Assembly: GCF_021401085.1 (NCBI RefSeq)
Contig: NZ_JACBFP010000002.1
Location: 434,001-498,000 of the forward strand
DNA: 64,000 nucleotides
DNA from: Chryseobacterium sp. R2A-55
GTDB taxonomy: Bacteria > Bacteroidota > Bacteroidia > Flavobacteriales > Weeksellaceae
Direction: 5' to 3'
The position numbers and the translations under genes are program-made. Of this stretch, positions 1 through 9,963 are shown one piece after another. The notes under the pieces were generated by a model that saw only the letters and a program-made list of their open reading frames with translations, was not told the origin of the DNA and made no database searches. Numbering within the stretch: the stretch's first letter is position 1; each line of letters begins with the position of its first letter.

Positions 1-229
1 TATGGTTCTGAGCGGTAAGGTCACCAGAAACTCTAAAATCAGATTGCTGAGAGACGGAATCGTGAAGTTCGATGGAGAGCTGGAAAGCTTGAAACGATTC
101 AAAGACGATGTAAAAGAAGTAACAAAAGGCTACGAATGTGGATTGAATATCAAGGGATATAACGATATTGAGATCGGCGATATCCTGGAAGTTTATGAAG
201 AAGTAGCGGTGAAGAAGAAACTGAAATAA
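1..229 (+). CDS. infB: Translation initiation factor IF-2, C-terminal fragment
   Basis: This is the last 75 or so residues of IF-2, the GTPase that places initiator tRNA on the 30S ribosome. The reading frame is open from the left edge of the window, so the 5' end lies outside. The visible part is the C-terminal beta-barrel domain: the stretch [18 protein letters not shown], followed by [16 protein letters not shown] and the closing IGDILEVYE, is the typical end of IF-2. The codon at position 2 is an internal ATG, not the start. A strong terminator follows 34 bases after the stop, so this is the end of its operon. Confidence 0.93.
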   Translation, partial: MVLSGKVTRNSKIRLLRDGIVKFDGELESLKRFKDDVKEVTKGYECGLNIKGYNDIEIGDILEVYEEVAVKKKLK

Positions 230-262
230 TTCATTTCTAGAGCATAAAATAATTGATTAAGG

Positions 263-286
263 CCTGTCTTCGGACAGGTTTTTTTA
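263..286 (+). terminator. Rho-independent terminator of infB
   Basis: The arms CCTGTC and GACAGG enclose the tetraloop TTCG and run straight into a T tract. It closes the infB operon and separates it from the SusC genes. Confidence 0.88.
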
Positions 287-480
287 TTGCCAAGGGTCTA
301 AAATGGAAACGTTCTAAAATATAAATATGGGCATTGTAGAACAGATACCAAAACCGATGGCGGGCTGTCGAAATGTAAACAATCCATGAATAAAGTTGAG
401 GGTTGTCTAATTTTAAGTTGGCACAATATTTTTTTTTCCGTTTTATTGCGTGAATAAGAGGGATCAGCGCTATAACGATA

Positions 481-512
481 ATTGTTTAGGTTAAATATTT
501 TTAACATATTTG
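481..512 (+). promoter_or_regulatory. Candidate promoter of first SusC/SusD operon
   Basis: ATTG at 481-484 is followed after exactly 20 bases by CATATTTG at 505-512. This resembles the Bacteroidota promoter (-33 TTG, -7 TAnnTTTG). The second SusC gene has the same two elements with the same 20-base spacing (5368-5399) and a similar AT-rich leader, which supports the call. The start of transcription would leave a leader of only about 20 bases before the ATG at 540. Confidence 0.55.
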
Positions 513-539
513 CGGGCTAAATATTAAAATAATATTAAA

Positions 540-3500
540 ATGAATGTGAGATTTAAAGTTTTGACAGCCGGAGCTCTATTCTTTATCGGTGGCCATTTTG
601 CATTGGCGCAGAAAGATAGCGCAACGACTAAAGAAATTGATGAGGTAATCATTGTGGGATATACTGCAGTGAAAAAAGAAGACTACACGGGTTCTGTTTC
701 GAAGGTATCGACTGAAAACATTTCAAAGAAGAATGTGTCCAATGTGGCGCAAGCCTTGACTGGTGAGGCAGCCGGTGTGCGGGTAATGACGTCTTCAGGT
801 CAACCTGGATCTGAGCCAGATATCCGGATCAGAGGATTTGGATCGGTGAGTGGAAACAGGGAGCCTTTATATGTATTAGATGGTTTGCCATATAATGGTA
901 ATGTATCTGCACTGAACCCGGAGGACATTGAAAGCATGACTGTATTGAAAGATGCGGCAGCAACAGCAATCTATGGTTCCAGGGGATCAAATGGAGTGGT
1001 GATGATTCAATCTAAAAAAGGGAAGGCCGGAAAGGATTTAATCACGATTGAGACTAAAATTGGATTTAACAGTCCTTTGATTCCCAGGTATGATGTGATT
1101 ACCAGTCCGGAGCAATACATCGGACTTTCATGGGAAGCACTTTATAACCAAGGGAAGTTAAGTGGATCAGCAGATCCGGTTGCTTATGCGAACACCCGCC
1201 TGTTTTCTTCAGCGGGGATCAGACCACAGTATAATATGTGGAATGCGACCGCAGCACAGTTGATTGATCCTGCAACCCACCAAGTGAGACCGGGAGTTAC
1301 CAGAAAATATGATCCGGAAAGATGGAGTGACTATGGTTTCCAGACCTCAATGAGAAGCGAAACTAATCTGAGCATCAGTGGTGGTGAAGGAAAAACTACT
1401 TATTATACAGGTTTGGGCTATTTGAAAGACGAAGGTTACATTATCAACTCCAACTACGAACGATACAGTGGGCGACTTAATTTAACTCATCAGGCAAAAC
1501 CCTGGTTGAAAGGGGAGTTTAATCTCGGATATGCCTATTCCAATACTAACAGAAACGGGCAATCGGCAGATAGTGGAAGTATTTTCTGGTTTGTGGATAA
1601 TATTCCATCCATCTATCCACTTTTCCTAAGAAATGCTCAGGGAGGATTTGTTAATGATCCGGTTTTCGGGGGTTACCAGTATGATTATGGTACCGGTAGA
1701 GGGTTTGGAGCACTTACCAATTCCATTGCAGATGCTACATACGACCTGGATAACAGGAAAAAACATGAGATTAACGGAAACTTTTTCCTAAAGGCAGATC
1801 TGATGAAAGGGTTGAGTTTAGAGACCAGGTTCGGAGGGCAATATTACAATAACTCAAGGAATGATTACAGCAATCCATATTATGGAAGTGCTGCGTCGAT
1901 GCTTGGTTCATTATATAAAGTCCGAACGGAATTGTTCTCCTGGAATTTCCTGCAGCTGGCCAGATATATGAACCGATTTGGTGACCATGGGGTTCAGGCT
2001 TTTGCTGCGCACGAAACTACTGACTGGAAGTACAACTACCTTTCCGCATCAAAATATGGACTTATCATTCCGGATGGTTCAGAATTTAATAACGCAATCA
2101 ATCAGAGTCCGGCCTATTCTTATGTCTATAACTACACACTCGAAAGTTACTTTGGTCAGGTGATGTATGATTATAACAATAAGTACCTGTTCTCCGGTAG
2201 TGTAAGACGTGATGGAAGTTCTAAATTTCTGTTCAACAAATGGGACACTTTCTACTCAGTTGGATTGGGTTGGGTAGTGAACAGAGAAGACTTCATGAAA
2301 AACATCAGCTTTATTAATCGTCTTAAACTGAAGGCCAATTACGGAACTGTTGGTAACCAGTCTCTGGTTTCGAAATACGCAGGTGATCAGAATATGGGAT
2401 ATTACCCGGGTTACAATGTGTATAACCCAGGAAACTTCATGGGACTGCCTTCAGCAGCATTTGACAGGATTGGATACCCGGATTTGACCTGGGAAAAATC
2501 AAAGATTTTTGATGTGGGTACAGAATTCACTTTATTTAAAAATAAAATCATTGAGGGATCCGTGGATTATTTCCATAAAACCACAGACAACCTGATCTTT
2601 GATAAAAGACTTGCCCCATCCACCGGTAATGCCATTACTAAAGTAAATGATGGACTGATGATTAATCAGGGAATTGAGTTTGCGTTTACAGGGCATATTA
2701 TCAACAAAGAAAACTTCTATCTTGATCTTTCCATCAATGGGGAACATTTGAGAAACAAACTGACCAGAATGCCGATAGATGACGGAACCGGTCTGGAAAA
2801 ACTTCTGGATATTTCTGAGGCGGGATTCGGGAGAGCAGCTGGTCATTCACTGTATGATTACTACATGAGAGAATGGGCAGGTGTAAATCCGGATACGGGT
2901 GCTGCACAATGGACTGTACACTATGTAGATGCCAATAATAATGGCAAGTTTGATTCCGGCGAACAGATCTCATCGCTCCATGAGTACATGGCTCAAAACC
3001 CTAATGCGAATGTGATGGAAGGGACTACTGAGGTCTATGCACAGGCTACGCAAAAATTCATAGGTAAATCTGCTATTCCAGATCTTCGCGGTGCGTTCTC
3101 TTTGAATGCGGGCTACAAGGCTTTCTCAATATCCGCTCAATTCCTGTATGGCATCGGTGGTTATTCTTATGATGATGCATATGCCAACTTAATGCATAAC
3201 TCGGTGGTAGGAAATAACAACTGGCATCAAGATATCATGGACAGATGGCAAAATCCCGGTGATATCACCAATGTTCCAAGATTGACCAGTAACAGGACCG
3301 GGGATACCAATTTTAACAGTATGTCCACAAGATTCCTGACCAAATCTGATTATTTGGTGCTGAACAATGTGAGAGTGGCCTATAACTTACCTGGTCAATA
3401 TGCCAGATCAATAGGGTTCAATGGATTAACACTTTCTGTATCAGGGGATAATCTGTGGCTGCAGACTAAAAGAAGAGGTTTCAACCCGACTACCTCGGAA

Positions 3501-3590
3501 ACTGGTGGGCGGTCAAATGATGGTGCAAGTACCATGTACAGATATTCTCCACTTTCAACAATTACATTTGGTGTAAAAGCAACTTTTTAA
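540..3590 (+). CDS. SusC/RagA-family TonB-linked outer membrane transporter
   Basis: The 1016-residue protein is the outer-membrane barrel of a SusC/SusD importer, which takes up oligosaccharides or peptides using TonB energy. A signal peptide (residues 1-24, ending FALAQ) leads directly to a TonB-box-like segment EIDEVIIVGYTAVKKED. The usual N-terminal carboxypeptidase-regulatory-like domain is absent. The plug domain follows, with VLDGLPYNGN and the signature VLKDAAATAIYGSRGSNGVV. The remainder is barrel, ending in the typical C-terminal Phe (FGVKATF). The SusD partner starts 13 bases downstream. No SusR, sigma/anti-sigma or glycosidase gene is adjacent, so the substrate cannot be read from context. 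Confidence 0.93.
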   Translation: MNVRFKVLTAGALFFIGGHFALAQKDSATTKEIDEVIIVGYTAVKKEDYTGSVSKVSTENISKKNVSNVAQALTGEAAGVRVMTSSGQPGSEPDIRIRGFGSVSGNREPLYVLDGLPYNGNVSALNPEDIESMTVLKDAAATAIYGSRGSNGVVMIQSKKGKAGKDLITIETKIGFNSPLIPRYDVITSPEQYIGLSWEALYNQGKLSGSADPVAYANTRLFSSAGIRPQYNMWNATAAQLIDPATHQVRPGVTRKYDPERWSDYGFQTSMRSETNLSISGGEGKTTYYTGLGYLKDEGYIINSNYERYSGRLNLTHQAKPWLKGEFNLGYAYSNTNRNGQSADSGSIFWFVDNIPSIYPLFLRNAQGGFVNDPVFGGYQYDYGTGRGFGALTNSIADATYDLDNRKKHEINGNFFLKADLMKGLSLETRFGGQYYNNSRNDYSNPYYGSAASMLGSLYKVRTELFSWNFLQLARYMNRFGDHGVQAFAAHETTDWKYNYLSASKYGLIIPDGSEFNNAINQSPAYSYVYNYTLESYFGQVMYDYNNKYLFSGSVRRDGSSKFLFNKWDTFYSVGLGWVVNREDFMKNISFINRLKLKANYGTVGNQSLVSKYAGDQNMGYYPGYNVYNPGNFMGLPSAAFDRIGYPDLTWEKSKIFDVGTEFTLFKNKIIEGSVDYFHKTTDNLIFDKRLAPSTGNAITKVNDGLMINQGIEFAFTGHIINKENFYLDLSINGEHLRNKLTRMPIDDGTGLEKLLDISEAGFGRAAGHSLYDYYMREWAGVNPDTGAAQWTVHYVDANNNGKFDSGEQISSLHEYMAQNPNANVMEGTTEVYAQATQKFIGKSAIPDLRGAFSLNAGYKAFSISAQFLYGIGGYSYDDAYANLMHNSVVGNNNWHQDIMDRWQNPGDITNVPRLTSNRTGDTNFNSMSTRFLTKSDYLVLNNVRVAYNLPGQYARSIGFNGLTLSVSGDNLWLQTKRRGFNPTTSETGGRSNDGASTMYRYSPLSTITFGVKATF

Positions 3591-3603
3591 TTAAATTAAA
3601 GAC

Positions 3604-5118
3604 ATGACAAAGAAAATAATATTGAGTGCCTTTTTAGGGCTTTTAGTAACGCTTACTTCCTGCAGGGAAGAATTTTTGCAGAGTGAACCCACAGAAACAC
3701 TTTCAAACCCACCAGCACAGGCAAAGTTATATGGCTTGTATCAGATGATGGTTGATACCGGAACAGGAGGAACTACCGGACATGATGATTTTGGGCAAAA
3801 GGGTTATGATATTCTGTCGGATCTACTTTCCTCGGATATGGTTTTAAGTGGGGTAACCTATGGATGGTACCGGAATGTTGCGAACCTTACCGCTCCGGTG
3901 GATTATACACAAAATACAAATTACCAGCCTTGGAGATATTATTACAGGATTGGATATGCTGCCAATGATGTAATTTCAGGCTTAGGTGGAAATGATGCTG
4001 TTCCAACAAATAGTACCGATAAATTTGCCATGGGTCAGGCAAAGGCGATGAGGGCCTACTCTTATTTTTATTTACTGCAGTTTTTCACGCCAAAATATGA
4101 TCCGGAAGCGAAATCCGTTCCGTTATACACTGATACCAGTGTCATTGCAAAACCAAGAGCTAAGCAATCTGAGGTATATGCACAGATTGTAAAGGATCTT
4201 ACTGAAGCAATTCAGCTGCTTGAAGGTTTCAGCAGGGCCAACAAAGGTATTATCAATAAATCGGTAGCTCAGGGACTCCTTGCCTATACCTATGCAGCAA
4301 TGGGTGGAAACGAAAACAATGTAAAGGCGGCGGCTTTGGCACAACAGATTATGGCAGCATATCCTGTGACGAGCAGATCAGAAGCGGTTTTCTCGATCGA
4401 TTCAGGATCTGGAGGCGGCTTCAATGACCTAAAAACCAGCAGCTGGATGTGGGGATATGATATCTCCGAGGCAAACGGTCTGGATTTAATCAGTTGGTGG
4501 GGACAAACAGATATTTTCACCTACTCATACTCTTGGGCAGGGGACGCCAAATCGATTGATTTAGGATTGTACAGTTCTATGAGGACTGATGATATCAGAA
4601 AGCAGCAGTTTGCAACCATTGATGAAGTAGCTGTTACTCCGTCCAATCCTTTAGGGTATGTTTACCAGCCTGCGACACAAGATGGAGATTATCCAGCGGT
4701 TCCGGTTAACAAATTTTATGCTCCCGGAAGAGTTATTGGAGGTCAAAGAATTATCACCACCGATTATCTGTTTATGCGTTCGGATGAATTTTATTTGCTA
4801 GCTGCAGAAACACTTGCGAAATCCGGAAGTGAAGCACAGGCTAAAACCATCTTGAAAAATTACCTGAGCCACAGACTGAACGATACCAGTTATATCGATT
4901 CCCTCAGTGGAGCGGCTTTGCAAAAGGAGATTTATCTTCAGACCAGAATTGAACTCTGGGGAGAGGGTAAAAGTTATTTGGCAATGAAGAGGAATCAGGC
5001 CACGATCACCAGAGGATCAAATCATCTGTTCTTCACAGGGCAATCCTTCAGCTTTGATGATCCCAGACTGACTTTGTCTATTCCTCAGGCAGAAGTGAAT
5101 AACAATCCGAACCTTTAA
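3604..5118 (+). CDS. SusD/RagB-family nutrient-binding outer membrane lipoprotein
   Basis: This 504-residue lipoprotein forms the lid over the SusC barrel and captures substrate at the cell surface. The signal peptide ends in a lipobox (LLVTLTSC), with the Cys at about residue 20. Residues from about 90 to 200 show the SusD-type helical repeats (YRIGYAANDVI, AKAMRAYSYFYLLQFF). The C-terminal part has the usual YLLAAE and IYLQTRIELWGEGKSYLAMKR segments. It lies 13 bases after its SusC partner and is followed by a terminator, so the two form a two-gene operon. Confidence 0.93.
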   Translation: MTKKIILSAFLGLLVTLTSCREEFLQSEPTETLSNPPAQAKLYGLYQMMVDTGTGGTTGHDDFGQKGYDILSDLLSSDMVLSGVTYGWYRNVANLTAPVDYTQNTNYQPWRYYYRIGYAANDVISGLGGNDAVPTNSTDKFAMGQAKAMRAYSYFYLLQFFTPKYDPEAKSVPLYTDTSVIAKPRAKQSEVYAQIVKDLTEAIQLLEGFSRANKGIINKSVAQGLLAYTYAAMGGNENNVKAAALAQQIMAAYPVTSRSEAVFSIDSGSGGGFNDLKTSSWMWGYDISEANGLDLISWWGQTDIFTYSYSWAGDAKSIDLGLYSSMRTDDIRKQQFATIDEVAVTPSNPLGYVYQPATQDGDYPAVPVNKFYAPGRVIGGQRIITTDYLFMRSDEFYLLAAETLAKSGSEAQAKTILKNYLSHRLNDTSYIDSLSGAALQKEIYLQTRIELWGEGKSYLAMKRNQATITRGSNHLFFTGQSFSFDDPRLTLSIPQAEVNNNPNL

Positions 5119-5193
5119 TTATTGCTTAAGATTGTATTGCAATATTTTGAAAGAATTTTTTCGAAATAAATCATATCAGTTAAATTTTTTCAC

Positions 5194-5224
5194 AAACTGC
5201 GTCAACCGACGCAGTTTGCTTTTA
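5194..5224 (+). terminator. Terminator of first SusC/SusD operon
   Basis: A perfect 10-bp stem (AAACTGCGTC / GACGCAGTTT) with loop AACC is followed by GCTTTTAT. Confidence 0.82.
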
Positions 5225-5367
5225 TATGGCTCCTAACGGATCGCATATGCATTTTGAAGGGTCATTAATGCAAGTGGTTTTTCCATTAATATTTTGCTGA
5301 AATAAATTGCTGTTGGATGTGGAAATCATAAGCAGTTGGAAAAAAGAATGGAGATAATTAAATTCCA

Positions 5368-5399
5368 TTTGCGTATCTTAAAAAAAATTAACATATTTG
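5368..5399 (+). promoter_or_regulatory. Candidate promoter of second SusC/SusD operon
   Basis: TTTG at 5368-5371 and CATATTTG at 5392-5399 are separated by 20 bases, the same arrangement as upstream of the first SusC gene. The shared core TTAACATATTTG, and a shared run ATATTAAAATA before the start codon, indicate a common promoter type or a duplicated upstream region. Confidence 0.58.
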
Positions 5400-5427
5400 T
5401 CCCTTAAAATATTAAAATAGTGTTAAT

Positions 5428-8403
5428 ATGAATGTAAAACTACGAGTTTTAAGTATCGGTGTGCTGTTTTTCGCAGGAGGCACGCTGATCGCTCAGAAAG
5501 CTAAAAAGGACACTGCAACCAAGACAAGAGAAATTCAGGAAGTTGTTTTGATTGGAGGGATTAAGCTTGATCCGGCGCAAAAAGTGGGATCATACAACAC
5601 CGTATCCAAAGCGAATTTTGAATCGACGCCATTTTCATCCGTTGATGACGTGTTGAATGGAAGGGTTGCCGGTTTGAACTTCTCTTCTGCGAGTGGTGAT
5701 CCGGGATCTTCAAATATGATTACCATCCGTGGGGTAGCTTCATTATTGGGAACCCCAAATCCTCTATATGTAATTGATGGAGTAGTCGTGGGTAAAGGTG
5801 CAGATAATGCTTCGATGATGGAATCCTGGAATCCACTTGCTGCAATTGATCCGAACGCGATTGAAAAGGTGGATGTTTTGAAAGATGCTTCTGCCACGGC
5901 ATTATATGGTTCCAGAGGTGCAAATGGCGTAATTTTGATTACGACTAAAAAAGGTAAATATAATCAAAAAACCCGTTTTGAATTTTCTTCAGAAACAGGT
6001 GTTCAAGATCGTGCATTCGACAAAATGAAGTTGATGAATGGCGACGAATATCTGAAATATGGAGGAATGTTGATGTGGAACTCTCAAGGGGCGGATAATA
6101 CGGAGCTGGTAAATACTCATTTTAATACTTTGGAGGAAGCGACACAGTATTATTATAATAATTTCATACCTGATAGCGAGCCAATAAAGCAGTCAAGACA
6201 ATATACAGATTGGACGAAAGTAATCAACAGAACAAGTTCTGTTGTTAATACCTATAATTTTTCGGCTTCTGGTGGTAGTGAAAACACTTCTTTCAGATTA
6301 GGTGGGTCCTATTATGAGAACCTTCCATTAGTAAAGACTTCATCTTTTGACCGACTTAGTATTAATTCTGCCATTGATCACAAGGCGTCAGAAAAACTGA
6401 AGTTTGGACTCAATCTGAATTATTCCAATATTAAAAGAAATACGTATTTTGGAGGTAGAGCATCTGCAAACCCAGTTACATCGTCTATCATGTTGTCTCC
6501 ATGGAGATCAGTTTTTATCGATGGTAAATACAATGAGGAATCCTGGCCTAAAGATCCAAACGAGATGACATCTGGTTTCAATCCACTTGGAATCTTGAAT
6601 GAAACCAGCCAATATTCTGTAATCAATACCATTATTGGTTCAGCAAATATGGATTATCAGTTTGCGAAGAACTTTTACTTTAATTCACTTTATGGTATGC
6701 AGTTGCAGTTAATGAAAGAAATGCAACTTGTATTGGCTGGGCATCCTGTTTATACAAATATGGATCGAGAAAAAGGATTTCTTGCAGATATGCGTACGCA
6801 GATTTTTGATTGGAACTGGTCAAACACTTTTTCATACAGAAACATTTTTAATGGAAGACATAATCTTCAAGCATATTTAGGTATTGAATATCAGGATCAC
6901 AGATATAATAATCTGCAAGCTTGGAGTTACACGATGACGGATCCTCGTCCTTACTTTGATTTTGCGGAGGAAATGTATGCCTATAATAGCGATCAGCAAT
7001 GGAAGCAAATTTCTTATTTCAGCCGATTGAATTATACCCTAGATAGCAAATATACCCTTTCTGGGCAATTCAGAAGAGATGGTAACTCTACTTTGGGAGA
7101 AAAAAAGTTTGGTGACTTCTGGTCAGTCGGTGGATCTTGGAATCTTGGAAATGAAGCGTTTATACCAAAAGCCATTTCATCTGCTACATTACGTGCAAGT
7201 TATGGTGTACTAGGAAATATTCCTTATGCGGATCAATGGTATAGTCAATATAATCAATATGCAACTTTAGGTTATGGATCTACAGGTTGGGGCACTTATA
7301 CGGGAAATGCGGGAATTTCATTTCCAGGAAACAAAGAGTTGACTTGGGAGGAATCCAAGCATCTTGACATTGGATTAGATTTTGGTCTTTTTAATGACCG
7401 ATTAAAATTCTCGATCGATGTTTACAACAAAGTGACAGATAAAGCAATTTTCTATTTCCTTCCTGCATCAGAAGCTGGAGGTCCATCCGATACTGAAAAG
7501 TACAAGGCAAATGTTGGAACTGTTAGCAATAAAGGTATCGATTTGACGATTGATGCAATCCCAGTTCGAAATGAAAATTTCTCATGGAATATTTCTGCGA
7601 ATGGCTCTTATAACAAAAATATGCTAGAAAAACTGAGCGTTCCGTTATATGAATTCCCAGGTACGGCAGATGATACTAATGAATTGGTAGCCCTTGCTCC
7701 CGGACATATCTTTGGAGAATATTATACGTGGATCTGGGCAGGTGTAGCTCAACAAGATAATCCTACAAAAGGAATTAAGGCAGGAGATGGATTGTGGTAC
7801 ACTGACGATACTAGAACAGACGTAACCAATAATAAAAATAATGCTGAAAAAGCTTGGTTAGGCAAAAACGCATTCCCACTTTATAATATTGGTATTACCA
7901 ATGAATTTAAGTACAAGAATTTCTCCTTAAGTTTCATGATTTCTGGGCAGTTTGATTTCTATGTACAAAATGGAGTTCGTTCATACACTTTCCACGATGG
8001 TAGATTCCCGAATAGAAACCAAGTCGTAGAAGCGTTATATGATTCTTGGACAAATGCACCCGGCATGGAAAATTACAGCAATGATAATCCAAAAGCTGTG
8101 CTAGGAAACCCTACTGAATCCAGACTGGCGTCTTCACGTTTTATCAGTAAGGGAGACCATTTACGATTGAAAGAGATGAGAATTTCTTACTCTTTTGGTA
8201 AATTGTTTAAAGAACAAACAGGACTAAATAATCTTACGATTTATGCTCGTGGAACCAACCTGTTGACATATGTTTTTGACAAGAATTTGAATTACGATCC
8301 AGAATCTACTTCAAACTCATGGTCTTGGATTGGAAAAGGTAGATATTGGTATTCATCGCCTGTACTTAGAACAATTTCTTTGGGAATTCAATTAGGCTTT
8401 TAA
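5428..8403 (+). CDS. SusC/RagA-family TonB-linked outer membrane transporter
   Basis: This is the second SusC-type barrel, 991 residues. Its opening ([18 protein letters not shown]) is similar to that of the first SusC (MNVRFKVLTAGALFFIGG), so the pairs may derive from a duplication, but the bodies have diverged strongly. A signal peptide is followed by a TonB-box-like segment ([11 protein letters not shown]) and the plug with [16 protein letters not shown] and [28 protein letters not shown]. The barrel ends in LGIQLGF. The gene appears more AT-rich than the first SusC. Its SusD partner starts 18 bases downstream. The substrate cannot be told from sequence. Confidence 0.93.
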   Translation: MNVKLRVLSIGVLFFAGGTLIAQKAKKDTATKTREIQEVVLIGGIKLDPAQKVGSYNTVSKANFESTPFSSVDDVLNGRVAGLNFSSASGDPGSSNMITIRGVASLLGTPNPLYVIDGVVVGKGADNASMMESWNPLAAIDPNAIEKVDVLKDASATALYGSRGANGVILITTKKGKYNQKTRFEFSSETGVQDRAFDKMKLMNGDEYLKYGGMLMWNSQGADNTELVNTHFNTLEEATQYYYNNFIPDSEPIKQSRQYTDWTKVINRTSSVVNTYNFSASGGSENTSFRLGGSYYENLPLVKTSSFDRLSINSAIDHKASEKLKFGLNLNYSNIKRNTYFGGRASANPVTSSIMLSPWRSVFIDGKYNEESWPKDPNEMTSGFNPLGILNETSQYSVINTIIGSANMDYQFAKNFYFNSLYGMQLQLMKEMQLVLAGHPVYTNMDREKGFLADMRTQIFDWNWSNTFSYRNIFNGRHNLQAYLGIEYQDHRYNNLQAWSYTMTDPRPYFDFAEEMYAYNSDQQWKQISYFSRLNYTLDSKYTLSGQFRRDGNSTLGEKKFGDFWSVGGSWNLGNEAFIPKAISSATLRASYGVLGNIPYADQWYSQYNQYATLGYGSTGWGTYTGNAGISFPGNKELTWEESKHLDIGLDFGLFNDRLKFSIDVYNKVTDKAIFYFLPASEAGGPSDTEKYKANVGTVSNKGIDLTIDAIPVRNENFSWNISANGSYNKNMLEKLSVPLYEFPGTADDTNELVALAPGHIFGEYYTWIWAGVAQQDNPTKGIKAGDGLWYTDDTRTDVTNNKNNAEKAWLGKNAFPLYNIGITNEFKYKNFSLSFMISGQFDFYVQNGVRSYTFHDGRFPNRNQVVEALYDSWTNAPGMENYSNDNPKAVLGNPTESRLASSRFISKGDHLRLKEMRISYSFGKLFKEQTGLNNLTIYARGTNLLTYVFDKNLNYDPESTSNSWSWIGKGRYWYSSPVLRTISLGIQLGF

Positions 8404-8421
8404 CAAAAAAGAAAATTTATA

Positions 8422-9873
8422 ATGAAAAAATATTTTTTAATTTTAGTATCGATCCTATTATTACATGTTTCGAACTCGTGTAGTGAAAGGGAACTAGATT
8501 TATTTCCCAACAATGAAGATCCGATAGAGCTAATTACTACGGAACAACAATTACAGCAGTTATTGAATAGCTCCTATTTCAATATTGCATCTGCAAATGC
8601 TTTAGGTACAGAAGTTATTATCTTTGGCGAAATATTAGGAGACAAAATCTTTAACACATCAAACGGAAGTTATTTGACAACCTATAACATGAATTATTCT
8701 GGATACCAAAACCAGTTTGAATTTTATAGCAAGATGTATAACTTAATTGTTAATGCAAACTTAATTATTAACAATACGGTTGTAAAAAGTAATCCTAATG
8801 TGATGAGAATAAAAGGCGAAGCCTATATTCTTCGTGGTTATGCGTATTATATTTTGGCCAGTTATTATTCACCATCTCCAACTTCTGGAGTGAATCAGGA
8901 ATACGGTGTGCCTATCGTGCTTGAAAATTATAATGTATTGATTAAGCCGGCGAGAGCGACTGTAGCACAAGTTTATGATCAAATTATTTCAGACTTAAAG
9001 AATGGAGCAATATACGCTGATTCCCAACCGGAATCGTCAGTACTTTTAGGCCAAGATGCAGCAAAATTATTACTGTCTAGAGTCTATTTGACAAGACGCG
9101 CTTCTGGAGATGCGCAACTTGCTTTGCAACTTACTGACCAACTTATTGCTTCTGCGCCATCGGGTGCGTTCAAGCCTGTAACCGGTTTACCAATCCAAAA
9201 TGCAACTTATGTTAATTATTTTGCTGGGAGTTCCGACAGTGTTGCTGAGAAGCAACCGGAAACCATCTGGGAATTAGACATCAATACTCTAACCCAGAAT
9301 GCTACGGGAATTGGTTCCAATGTATCGCTTCCATGCTTCTTTTCGAAACAAGACCCAAAAAGATCTTTGCTAGCTAATAATACTTTTTATACCAGTTTCG
9401 CTTCCACTGATGCTAGAAGAGGATTGTTTTCCAATACCGCACCTGCAGTTCCAACGGCAAGTAATGGTTGGTGGATAGGGAAATATCCAAGACTTACTGA
9501 AAGAGGAAACTACAAGAGAAATATCAAAATCCTGAGATATTCTGAAGCTTATCTTAATAGAATCGAAGCCCTGCATTTGACCAATCAAGATCCGCAAGCA
9601 CTTGCAGAACTTAATGCATTTGCCGCTTCAAGAAACGGTAACGTTTATACAGGTGCAAATATCTTAAATGATATCTTAGAAGAACGCTCAAAAGAACTTT
9701 TTGCAGAGGGGCAAAGATTCCTAGATTTGAAGAGATACAATCTTCCTATCGTGAAGCCATCTAACTGTGCTATGAACTGTAGCGTACAGCCGGGAGATAA
9801 ATTATACGTTTTGCCAATCTCACAAATTTCGCTAAATAATAATGAAAACTTAACTCAATACCCTGGATATTAA
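8422..9873 (+). CDS. SusD/RagB-family nutrient-binding outer membrane lipoprotein
   Basis: The SusD partner of the preceding barrel has 483 residues. The signal peptide ends in a lipobox-like LLLHVSNSC with Cys at about residue 20, followed by SERELDLFP. SusD-type helices are visible (IKGEAYILRGYAYYILASYYS; LLLSRVYLTRRASGDAQLAL). The C-terminal segment carries the standard LRYSEAYLNRIEAL and ILEERSKELFAEGQRFLDLKRYN signatures. It ends with LYVLPISQISLNNNENLTQYPGY, the usual SusD ending. A terminator lies about 20 bases after the stop. Confidence 0.93.
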   Translation: MKKYFLILVSILLLHVSNSCSERELDLFPNNEDPIELITTEQQLQQLLNSSYFNIASANALGTEVIIFGEILGDKIFNTSNGSYLTTYNMNYSGYQNQFEFYSKMYNLIVNANLIINNTVVKSNPNVMRIKGEAYILRGYAYYILASYYSPSPTSGVNQEYGVPIVLENYNVLIKPARATVAQVYDQIISDLKNGAIYADSQPESSVLLGQDAAKLLLSRVYLTRRASGDAQLALQLTDQLIASAPSGAFKPVTGLPIQNATYVNYFAGSSDSVAEKQPETIWELDINTLTQNATGIGSNVSLPCFFSKQDPKRSLLANNTFYTSFASTDARRGLFSNTAPAVPTASNGWWIGKYPRLTERGNYKRNIKILRYSEAYLNRIEALHLTNQDPQALAELNAFAASRNGNVYTGANILNDILEERSKELFAEGQRFLDLKRYNLPIVKPSNCAMNCSVQPGDKLYVLPISQISLNNNENLTQYPGY

Positions 9874-9892
9874 TTGGTTTAAAAAACAACCC

Positions 9893-9923
9893 AAGCCGCA
9901 ATCCACCGATTGCGGCTTTTTTA
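9893..9923 (+). terminator. Terminator of second SusC/SusD operon
   Basis: A perfect 11-bp stem (AAGCCGCAATC / GATTGCGGCTT) with loop CACC is followed by six T. A longer reading frame for the next gene begins inside this hairpin, which argues against that upstream start. Confidence 0.88.
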
Positions 9924-9963
9924 TTCCCCCACTTTTCTTAAATTTGTACACCAAAGAAAAAAA

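Larger units (their letters stand above)
5119..5427 (+). other. Intergenic region between the two SusC/D operons
   Basis: This stretch of 309 bases holds the terminator of the first operon (5194-5224) and the promoter of the second (5368-5399). I see no gene, tRNA or regulator-binding palindrome in the roughly 140 bases between them. Confidence 0.6.

Noticed and set aside
5225-5367. A regulatory gene or RNA between the two SusC/D pairs
   Set aside because: No open frame with protein-like composition and no stable structure beyond the terminator was found.
9910-9963. Upstream ATG extension of the porin gene
   Set aside because: It begins inside the hairpin terminator of the SusD gene and would put a non-signal sequence ahead of an excellent signal peptide starting at 9964.
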